A stretch of 6,722 nt of DNA, taken from assembly GCA_943325655.2 (NCBI GenBank), contig CALPQG020000145.1, positions 1-6,722 of the forward strand, read 5' to 3'. The notes beneath the pieces are model-generated. The model worked only from the letters and a program-made list of their open reading frames with translations. It did not search any database and had not been told where the DNA came from. The translations under genes were made by a program, and so were the position numbers. The stretch comes from Bifidobacterium breve. GTDB lineage: Bacteria; Bacteroidota; Bacteroidia; Cytophagales; UBA9547. Positions 1-5,503 of this stretch are shown piece by piece. Each line of letters begins with the position of its first letter. Position 1 is the stretch's first letter.

Positions 1-118
1 AAAACTCGAAAACTCGAAAACTCGAAAACTCGAAAACTCGAAAACTCGAAAACTCGAAAACTCGAAAACTCGAAAACTCGAAAACTCGAAAACTCGAAAA
101 CTCGAAAACTCGAAAACT
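1..118. repeat. Perfect octamer tandem array (AAAACTCG), about 14.75 copies
   Basis: Bases 1-112 are fourteen exact copies of AAAACTCG, and 113-118 add AAAACT before the pattern breaks. No copy differs from any other. The array begins at the first base, so its true length is unknown. Its last base is also the last base of the TAA stop of the minus-strand aldehyde dehydrogenase gene, so it forms that gene's immediate 3' flank. Because 8 is not a multiple of 3, all three frames of one strand read the same eight-residue cycle: KTRKLENS on plus and RVFEFSSF on minus, with no stops. The complete identity of the copies suggests recent expansion by slippage or unequal exchange. Function is unknown. 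It is not a CRISPR array because there are no spacers. Confidence 0.97.
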
Positions 119-1479
119 TACTTTACCCATATAGTTTTTGCATTCACAAATTCCATGATTCCTAAAAGCGAAAGCTCTCTGCCATAGCCTGAATTTTTGA
201 TGCCACCAAAAGGCAATCTTGGATCTGATTTTACTATGCCATTGATAAATACAGCACCGGTTTCAATTTGTTTTGCAAGAGCAATTCCTGTTTCAATGTT
301 TTCTGTCCAAATGCTGCCCCCCAAACCGTAACTTGAATCATTTGCAATGACAATGGCTTCTGCTTTGTTTTTTACTTTTATAAGAGAAAATACAGGTCCG
401 AAAATTTCTTCATGGTAAGCAACCGTATCAGTCGTAATATTTCCAAGAACTACCGGGTGATAAATCGCCGTGCCTTCAGCATAAGTGTTTGATCCATAAA
501 GCAATGTAGCACCTTCATTGATGCATTGAGTAACTTGCAGGTGTACATCTTTTGCCAAATCGACGCGTGCTAATGTTCCCATTTGCGTAGTGCTTTCTAC
601 AGGATTTCCAATAGTAATGGCAGCAATTTTCTCGATGAGTTTGGTCGTAAATTGGTCAAATACACTTTCTTCAATGATAAATCTTTTTGATGCAATACAA
701 CTTTGTCCAGCGTTTGAGGTTCTTGATTTCACCGCAATTGTACTGGCCAGGTCTATATCAGCATCGGCTAAAACGATGAAAGCATCATTGCCTCCAAGTT
801 CTAAGACCGTTTTCTTGAGGTGTTTTCCTGCGTGTTCAGCCACTGAAGCCCCCGCTTTTTCACTACCTGTGATGGTGATAGCCATGATTTCTTCTCTTGC
901 AATGAGGTGTTTGACAGCTTCGCTGCTACAAAATATATTTGAAAAAACATGTGGCGGAAAACCGCTGCTGCTAAATATTTTTTCAATGGCTTCGGCGCAT
1001 TGAGGAACATTGGAGGCATGTTTTAAAATGGCCACATTTCCAGCCATCAAAGTCGGCGCAGCAAACCTGAATACCTGCCAAAAAGGGAAGTTCCAAGGCA
1101 TAATGGCCAAAATAGTACCCAATGGTTCATAATGAACAAAGCTTGTACTCGCATCAGAATCAATGATTTCAGCGGTCAAAAAATCTTCTGCATTGTCGGC
1201 ATAGTATTCACAAACTTGTGCACACTTTTCTATTTCTGCAATGGCTTCCTGGATAGGTTTTCCCATTTCTGCAGTAATCATTTTGGCTAAATCTAATTTT
1301 TGAATTCTTAGGTTTGCTGCGCAACGTTCAAAAAGTTTTGCCCTTTCCTCAAAGCTGGTATTTTTAAAAGTACTAAAAGTGCTTTGGGCATTGATAAGGA
1401 TGCTGTTGATTTGCTCAGGTGAATGTAAAGGATATTCCTTGAGAATTTCACCATTGTATGGATTGGTTGAAACTAACAT
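118..1479 (-). CDS. Aldehyde dehydrogenase, NAD(P)-dependent succinate-semialdehyde dehydrogenase (Sad/YneI-like)
   Basis: This is a complete cytosolic aldehyde dehydrogenase of 453 residues, near the roughly 460 of the Sad/YneI group. The family oxidises succinate semialdehyde to succinate with NAD(P)+, feeding GABA and related breakdown into the TCA cycle. Visible motifs are MPWNFPFWQ with the oxyanion Asn130; the cofactor-side Lys153 in LKHAS; the TGSEKAG turn at 204-210; the general base Glu227 in LELGG; the nucleophile Cys261 in NAGQSC; EIFGPV at 358-363; and PFGGIKNSGYGRE at 423-435. All catalytic residues are present. KHASN and LELGGND point to the Sad/YneI branch rather than classical GabD, but substrate cannot be fixed by motif. 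The ATG start fits the usual N terminus (STNPYNGEI). No strong ribosome binding site is seen, as is normal in Bacteroidota. The gene is separated from the upstream DUF5606 gene by a terminator, so it is probably its own transcript. Its 3' end runs into the octamer array, and no hairpin terminator is visible there. Confidence 0.93.
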   Translation of the reverse strand: MLVSTNPYNGEILKEYPLHSPEQINSILINAQSTFSTFKNTSFEERAKLFERCAANLRIQKLDLAKMITAEMGKPIQEAIAEIEKCAQVCEYYADNAEDFLTAEIIDSDASTSFVHYEPLGTILAIMPWNFPFWQVFRFAAPTLMAGNVAILKHASNVPQCAEAIEKIFSSSGFPPHVFSNIFCSSEAVKHLIAREEIMAITITGSEKAGASVAEHAGKHLKKTVLELGGNDAFIVLADADIDLASTIAVKSRTSNAGQSCIASKRFIIEESVFDQFTTKLIEKIAAITIGNPVESTTQMGTLARVDLAKDVHLQVTQCINEGATLLYGSNTYAEGTAIYHPVVLGNITTDTVAYHEEIFGPVFSLIKVKNKAEAIVIANDSSYGLGGSIWTENIETGIALAKQIETGAVFINGIVKSDPRLPFGGIKNSGYGRELSLLGIMEFVNAKTIWVK

Positions 1480-1495
1480 AATCTAGGATGATTTT

Positions 1496-1503
1496 GAAAT
1501 ATA
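1496..1503 (-). promoter_or_regulatory. Weak candidate -7 element for the aldehyde dehydrogenase gene
   Basis: Read on the minus strand this is TATATTTC, one base off the Bacteroidota -7 consensus TAnnTTTG, and it ends 16 nt before the ATG. No TTG lies at the expected -33 distance. The upstream DUF5606 terminator implies that some promoter must sit between 1480 and about 1530, and this is the best match there. It is a positional inference only. Confidence 0.25.
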
Positions 1504-1528
1504 AGAATTGAAAAAATAAGATTAATCT

Positions 1529-1558
1529 AAAAAAAAGAGGAGACTAAGCTCCTCTTTT
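1529..1558 (-). terminator. Intrinsic terminator overlapping the end of the DUF5606 gene
   Basis: On the minus strand, AAAAGAGGAG (1558-1549) pairs perfectly with CTCCTCTTTT (1542-1533) across a six-base loop. The transcript then continues into a run that makes eight U residues in all (1536-1529). The GC-rich core is six pairs. The DUF5606 stop codon TAG (1546-1544) lies inside the loop, so the ascending arm also encodes the last residues of the protein. The terminator should separate this gene from the aldehyde dehydrogenase gene downstream. The A-run on the other side makes the hairpin symmetrical, but no plus-strand gene ends here. Confidence 0.85.
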
Positions 1559-2104
1559 ACTACTTTGTATTGTTTTAACTGCTTTTGCCGGTGCTGGTTT
1601 TGCTGTTTTTGCTTTTGTTGCTACTGGTTTTGCTGTTTTTGTAGTTTTAGTTGCTTTAGCATCTGTTTTTGGTTGTTCTTCAGTACTTTCTGCAGTTGTT
1701 TCAGTAATGGTATCAAATACTTCGGGTAAACCATTGGCTAAAATGGTGTACCAGTTTACAATTTTTTTGATGTCAGAAGGATATACCCTTTCAGTATCAA
1801 AATCAGGAACCATTGTGCCCAAAAAAGCTTTCAATTCTTCGTTGGAAGCTTTGGATGTAATGGTCAATGTTTTTCCATGTTTGCTATGGATTTTTACAAA
1901 TACATCTTCTAACATTACGTTTCCACCTGCACTTGTAGTATAAATTGAAATTTCTTTTAATATAGAAACTTTGCTGTTCGTATTGGCAACCAATTTAACT
2001 TTTTGATTGTCAATTGATTCAAGGATAACACCTGTTCTTGTAGGTTTTAATACTTTAAACAATCCACTTTTTCCAGATACAGAGGCAATGTCGCGTAAAT
2101 TCAT
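1544..2104 (-). CDS. DUF5606 family protein with Lys/Ala-rich C-terminal tail
   Basis: This is a complete 186-residue protein. The N-terminal 130 or so residues resemble the DUF5606 family of Bacteroidota: it opens MNLRDIASVSGKSGLFKVL, followed by TRTGVILESID, an EISIYT segment and LEDVF, and then a helical half containing DFDTERVYPSDIKKIVNWY at 101-119. The function of the family is unknown to me. There is no signal peptide or membrane segment, so it is probably cytosolic. Residues 131-147 are Thr/Glu-rich and acidic. Residues 148-186 are basic and low in complexity, rich in Lys, Ala, Thr and Pro, and contain KTAKP twice at a 10-residue spacing. Such histone-H1-like tails often contact nucleic acid, but that is inference. 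The gene lies 65 bp downstream of engB in the same direction, has a good -7 candidate of its own, and ends in a strong terminator. The ATG start matches the usual family N terminus. Confidence 0.85.
   Translation of the reverse strand: MNLRDIASVSGKSGLFKVLKPTRTGVILESIDNQKVKLVANTNSKVSILKEISIYTTSAGGNVMLEDVFVKIHSKHGKTLTITSKASNEELKAFLGTMVPDFDTERVYPSDIKKIVNWYTILANGLPEVFDTITETTAESTEEQPKTDAKATKTTKTAKPVATKAKTAKPAPAKAVKTIQSSKRGA
1594..1641 (-). repeat. Two 18-bp direct repeats, 30-bp period, in the DUF5606 tail
   Basis: The 18 bases at 1594-1611 recur exactly at 1624-1641, one 30-bp (10-codon) step apart. On the minus strand each copy spans codons for KTAKP. The step keeps the reading frame, so gain or loss of a copy would change tail length by 10 residues without disrupting the protein. 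Confidence 0.9.
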
Positions 2105-2144
2105 TATAAATACTTTAATTAGATGAACAAGTTAGAATTTGCTT

Positions 2145-2152
2145 CAAACATA
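2145..2152 (-). promoter_or_regulatory. Candidate -7 element for the DUF5606 gene
   Basis: On the minus strand this reads TATGTTTG, a perfect fit to the Bacteroidota -7 consensus TAnnTTTG. It ends 40 nt before the ATG, giving a leader of about 34 nt. No TTG is found about 19-23 nt upstream, so the -33 half is missing. The element lies in the 65-bp gap after engB, suggesting that the DUF5606 gene can be transcribed apart from engB. Confidence 0.45.
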
Positions 2153-2169
2153 AACAAAATACATTTGAA

Positions 2170-2796
2170 TTAAAAGCCTGACGCTTGAATGTTGGGGTTA
2201 ATAAATGATTTATTTGTTTCGGTAATGAAATTCAGGATATTTTCTTTGCCAATACCTTTTTCAGAAGAAGTAATGAAATGTTCAGGAAATTCTTCAAATA
2301 ATTCTAAAAGAGATTTTTTGAAAAGCGCGATGTTTTGTTCAGTTTTGAGGGCTGATTGTTTGTCTATTTTGGTGAAAATTAACACAAATGGAATCTCATT
2401 CATCCCTAGCCATTTTATGAAATAAAAATCTTTTTCCTGAGGGGGAAGCCTAGAATCAATCAACACACAAACGCACATAAGATTTTGTCGCTCCTTTAAG
2501 TACGTATTTATCATTTTTTTCCACTCGTCTTTTTTGTTCTCGCTTACTTTTGCCCAACCGTAACCTGGTAAATCGACCAGGTACCATTGGTCATTAATGT
2601 TGAAGTGGTTAATGGTTTGTGTCTTTCCTGGTTTTGAGGAGGTTTGGGCGAGTTTGCTATGGTTGGTGATCATGTTTATTAAGGATGATTTCCCTACATT
2701 TGAGCGGCCAATCATGGCGTATTCAGGCTTGTTGTCGGGGGGGCATTGACTTAATAAAACACTGCTTTTGATGAATGCTGCTTTTTTAATTATCAT
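2170..2796 (-). CDS. engB: Ribosome biogenesis GTPase EngB (YsxC/YihA)
   Basis: This is a complete TrmE-Era-EngA-EngB-type GTPase of 208 residues, a normal length for the family. EngB binds GTP and acts in late assembly of the large ribosomal subunit in the cytosol; it is essential in several bacteria. All G motifs are visible: G1 GRSNVGKS at 30-37, the G2 region KPGKTQTIN at 56-63, G3 DLPG at 75-78 followed by the family's YGWAKV, G4 TKID at 142-145, and G5 TSS at 176-178. The ATG start leaves the standard short beta strand before the P-loop (KKAAFIKSS). Codons 18-20 contain a run of seven C, unusual for this AT-rich gene. engB is the first minus-strand gene of the block and is divergent from the large OmpA-type gene. 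The DUF5606 gene follows 65 bp downstream with no clear terminator between, so readthrough is likely. Confidence 0.97.
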   Translation of the reverse strand: MIIKKAAFIKSSVLLSQCPPDNKPEYAMIGRSNVGKSSLINMITNHSKLAQTSSKPGKTQTINHFNINDQWYLVDLPGYGWAKVSENKKDEWKKMINTYLKERQNLMCVCVLIDSRLPPQEKDFYFIKWLGMNEIPFVLIFTKIDKQSALKTEQNIALFKKSLLELFEEFPEHFITSSEKGIGKENILNFITETNKSFINPNIQASGF

Positions 2797-2817
2797 TTTT
2801 TGTTAAGAATAAGAATG

Positions 2818-2825
2818 CAAATATC
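2818..2825 (-). promoter_or_regulatory. Weak candidate -7 element for engB
   Basis: On the minus strand this reads GATATTTG, seven of eight positions fitting TAnnTTTG, and it ends 21 nt before the engB ATG. No -33 TTG is visible upstream. It directly abuts the TTG proposed as the -33 of the divergent gene, so the two promoters would overlap. Confidence 0.3.
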
Positions 2826-2857
2826 TTGTTTTTTATTGTTTTTTTTATCTATTTTCG
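2826..2857 (+). promoter_or_regulatory. Candidate promoter of the PorE-like gene
   Basis: TTG at 2826-2828 and TATTTTCG at 2850-2857 are 21 bp apart, a spacing that fits the Bacteroidota -33/-7 promoter. The -7 half has one mismatch to TAnnTTTG. The implied start near 2864 gives a leader of about 35 nt. Just after the -7, TCGAAT occurs twice (2855-2860 and 2862-2867), a short direct repeat of unknown meaning. Confidence 0.4.
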
Positions 2858-2898
2858 AATGTCGAATAATTGTGTGAATTTAACTATAAAATTGAAAT

Positions 2899-5370
2899 AT
2901 GAAACTATACTTTGTTTTTGCGAGAAAAGCTTTGTTGGGATTGGTTTTAACGGCTTCGTTATCAGTTGTTTCCCTGAATGTAATTGCCCAAGTACCCGCT
3001 AAAGATATCAAAAAATTAGAGAAAGAAGCTTTTGGCTACTTTGATGTAGATGAGTTTTCGGATGCATTACCTCTTTTATTGAAATTGGATAGTTTGAGAC
3101 CAAATGATGCTCAAACACTATTTAAAATTGGTGTTTCTTTCTACAATTCACATGATCAATTCGATGCATTCAAGTATTTCGACCGCGTTAGAAGCATGGA
3201 TTATCATAAAGACCATCATTTATTAGATTATTATTTAGGGATTTCTTATCAATTGAATAATAAATTTGATAATGCTATAGCGGCTTTTGAAAAATACAAA
3301 TCAGAGTTTTTGTCAGAAAGCGATTATGAACCACATTTTACTGTAAGAGGAACTCCTGTAATATTAACTATTGCAGATATTGAGAGACAAATTGAAAACT
3401 GTAAGTACGCCAAAGAAATGGTGAAAAAACCAGTAAAAGTTAAGGTTGAAAATTTAGGACCTACTATTAATACCGCTGATCCTGAATATGCACCTGTAAT
3501 TTCTGCTGACGAATCTAAATTAATCTTTACTGCAAGACGTCATACTACTTCAGGTGGGGAAAAAGATTTCGCTGACAATTTGCATTTTGAAGATGTTTAT
3601 ATTTCTTACCATGATGGTGATAAATGGTCTACCGCTGAAAATATGGGCGCAAAAGTAAATACTGCAGACCATGATGCAAGTATTGGTTTGTCTCCTGATG
3701 GTCAGGAATTGTTTATTTACAAATCTGATAAAAAGAACGAAAATGCGGGAGATATTTACATGAGTGCTTTGGAAGGTAAAGATTGGAGTATTCCTGTAAA
3801 ATTGGGAGAAAGTATCAATACGCTAGGTATGGAGTCACATGCGAGTATTACTGCGGATGAAAAATTCTTGTTCTTTACAAGTAACAAGCCTGGAGGAGAA
3901 GGTGGATTGGATATTTATGTAAGTAAACGACTTCCTGACAATACTTGGGCATTGCCAGAAAGCGTAGGGAGCAAAATCAATACGAAGTATGATGAAGAAG
4001 CTCCTTTTATTCATCCAGATGGGAAAACATTGTATTTTAGTTCTGAAGGCCATAAAACAATGGGAGGGTTCGATATTTTCAAATCTGAATTTAATGAAAA
4101 AACAAATACCTGGTCCGAACCTGAAAATTTAGGTTTCCCAATCAATACTTCTGCAGATGATGTTTTTTTTGTATGGACTCCTGATGGTAAAAAGGCATAT
4201 TTCTCTTCTTACAGGGAAGGTGGTTACGGTCATGAAGACATATATGTATTAACCAAAGAAAATGAAGAGATAAAATCATTGGTGGTGTTAACGGGTAATG
4301 TACTTTCAGCAGTTGACGGGAAGCCTGTTGGGGCAATCATTACTGTAATAGACAATGAATCCAAAAAGGTTGTTGCAAATTATAAAGCCAATACAGCCAC
4401 TGGGCATTATGTGGTGATTTTGCCTGCTGGTAAAGATTATGGATTGAGTATTGAAGCAAAAAATTACTTGTTTTATTCAGAACACGTTTCTGCACCAGTT
4501 AACACTTATAAAGAAATTAAAAAAGATTACAAAGTTGAGCCTATTCAATCTGGAAGTGTGATCAACTTGAACAATGTGTTTTTTGAAACCAATTCTTCTG
4601 AATTGAAAGAATCTTCTTTCCCTGAATTAGATAAGGTGATTGATTTGTTAATGAAAAATCCAAGTTTGTATTTTAGAATTGATGGGCATACTGACAGTAT
4701 TGGTGGTAAAAACAACAATTATATTTTGTCAAATTTAAGGACAGAATCTATTGCACAGTATTTAGTTAAAAATGGAGCTGCTCCTAACAGGTTAATCACC
4801 GTAGGGAATGGAGATACAGAACCTGCTGCAGAAAATAGTACTGAGGAAGGACGAGCCCAAAACAGAAGGGTTACCATTACCTTGATTGATTTTGAAAAAG
4901 ACAAAAAATTGTACCAGGCATCTCTTGACAAGCAGGAGAAAATGGCACAAATGTTTAAAAGTGAATCGATGACGAAATCAGACAAAGTAGTCATTGACCC
5001 AAAAGCTACAAAAGTAGCTGTACCACTCATGAAAACGTTCCAAGATACTTGTGTGTATTTCTTTATGAATGATGTAAAAGTAAACGTAGAATCTAAGCTT
5101 ATTTTGGATCAACTTGCATCTCTTTTAATTGAAAATCCTAAAGTATCCGTTGAATTAGATGGTTTTTACAGTGTTAAAGACGGCGAAAATCCGAGAAAAC
5201 AATTGTATTTAAAACGCAGTGTTTGGGTAGCAGATTATTTGGCAAGTAAAAAAATTGACAGAAAAAGAATTGTGGTGAAAGATTTTGGTGGAGAAACCAT
5301 TGATGGCACAGAAATCAGAGCAAACAGAAACCATAACCGTAGAGTTGAAATAAAAATTATCGGAAGGTAA
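2899..5370 (+). CDS. Secreted TPR / PD40 propeller / OmpA protein, PorE-like, with two OmpA-like domains
   Basis: This is a complete 823-residue exported protein. A signal peptide ends near VIA|Q at 30/31. It has no lipobox Cys, so type I cleavage is expected. Residues 35-165 form TPR-like helices. Residues 183-450 hold five modules of the form LGxxIN(T) followed by a PD40 strand (for example SPDGQELFI, HPDGKTLYF, TPDGKKAYF). The LG pairs at 187, 250, 303, 357 and 412 are about 54 residues apart, suggesting a five-bladed propeller. Residues 463-535 resemble a carboxypeptidase-regulatory-like beta domain. Residues 552-664 are an OmpA domain with DGHTD (Asp599), Arg614 and QNRRV, the usual peptidoglycan-binding set. 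Residues 708-823 repeat this fold in degenerate form. The first four domains follow the order of PorE of the type IX secretion system, but many non-T9SS Bacteroidota proteins share it. It probably links the outer membrane side to peptidoglycan. An in-frame TGA at 2893 supports this ATG. A terminator follows, then a paralogue. Confidence 0.9.
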   Translation: MKLYFVFARKALLGLVLTASLSVVSLNVIAQVPAKDIKKLEKEAFGYFDVDEFSDALPLLLKLDSLRPNDAQTLFKIGVSFYNSHDQFDAFKYFDRVRSMDYHKDHHLLDYYLGISYQLNNKFDNAIAAFEKYKSEFLSESDYEPHFTVRGTPVILTIADIERQIENCKYAKEMVKKPVKVKVENLGPTINTADPEYAPVISADESKLIFTARRHTTSGGEKDFADNLHFEDVYISYHDGDKWSTAENMGAKVNTADHDASIGLSPDGQELFIYKSDKKNENAGDIYMSALEGKDWSIPVKLGESINTLGMESHASITADEKFLFFTSNKPGGEGGLDIYVSKRLPDNTWALPESVGSKINTKYDEEAPFIHPDGKTLYFSSEGHKTMGGFDIFKSEFNEKTNTWSEPENLGFPINTSADDVFFVWTPDGKKAYFSSYREGGYGHEDIYVLTKENEEIKSLVVLTGNVLSAVDGKPVGAIITVIDNESKKVVANYKANTATGHYVVILPAGKDYGLSIEAKNYLFYSEHVSAPVNTYKEIKKDYKVEPIQSGSVINLNNVFFETNSSELKESSFPELDKVIDLLMKNPSLYFRIDGHTDSIGGKNNNYILSNLRTESIAQYLVKNGAAPNRLITVGNGDTEPAAENSTEEGRAQNRRVTITLIDFEKDKKLYQASLDKQEKMAQMFKSESMTKSDKVVIDPKATKVAVPLMKTFQDTCVYFFMNDVKVNVESKLILDQLASLLIENPKVSVELDGFYSVKDGENPRKQLYLKRSVWVADYLASKKIDRKRIVVKDFGGETIDGTEIRANRNHNRRVEIKIIGR

Positions 5371-5396
5371 TTGTAGTTAGTTTTGAAATTCTTAAG

Positions 5397-5428
5397 AAGG
5401 GGCTGATGTGTTTTTAGCCCCTTTTTTT
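5397..5428 (+). terminator. Intrinsic terminator of the PorE-like gene
   Basis: AAGGGGCT (5397-5404) pairs with AGCCCCTT (5416-5423). Two more closing pairs (G-U, A-U) shorten the loop to seven bases. A run of seven T follows from 5422 to 5428. It lies 27 nt after the TAA stop and should keep this gene and its paralogue in separate transcripts. Confidence 0.88.
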
Positions 5429-5459
5429 GATATTTCTCTTTGTTTTAAACAAATATCAA
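5427..5459 (+). promoter_or_regulatory. Nested inverted repeats in the leader region of the second paralogue
   Basis: TTGATATTT (5427-5435) and AAATATCAA (5451-5459) form a perfect 9-bp inverted repeat with a 15-nt spacer. Overlapping it, TTTGTTT (5439-5445) and AAACAAA (5447-5453) form a 7-bp inverted repeat around one base. No T-run follows on the plus strand, so it is unlikely to be another terminator. A poor promoter-like pair (TTG 5440-5442, GACTTTCG 5461-5468, 18 bp apart) overlaps it. An operator or leader RNA structure is possible; the role is inferred from position only. Confidence 0.35.
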
Positions 5460-5503
5460 TGACTTTCGTAAATCAATTGCGGTGTGTTTTCGAATAATAA
5501 AAA

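Noticed and set aside
1..118. CRISPR array
   Set aside because: The repeats are 8 bp, contiguous and without spacers, and no cas gene is present.
590..1003. 137-codon plus-strand open frame inside the aldehyde dehydrogenase gene
   Set aside because: It lies antisense to a gene with all catalytic motifs, its product shows no recognisable family, and no promoter or start context supports it.
1519..1528. 10-bp perfect palindrome AGATTAATCT upstream of the aldehyde dehydrogenase gene, possible operator
   Set aside because: Several palindromes of this length are expected by chance in 6.7 kb of AT-rich DNA, and the flanks do not extend it.
2852..2860. TTTTCGAAT before both paralogues (2852 and 5487) and similarity to the TTTTCGAG octamer read on minus
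   Set aside because: The element sits at different distances from the two starts (inside the proposed -7 in one, 8 nt before the ATG in the other), and such short AT-rich words recur by chance.
4719..5030. 103-codon minus-strand open frame inside the PorE-like gene
   Set aside because: It is antisense to the OmpA domain coding region, which is clearly the real frame; the product looks like a shadow translation. The other antisense frames at 3835-4053, 4142-4336 and 6029-6220 were dropped for the same reason.
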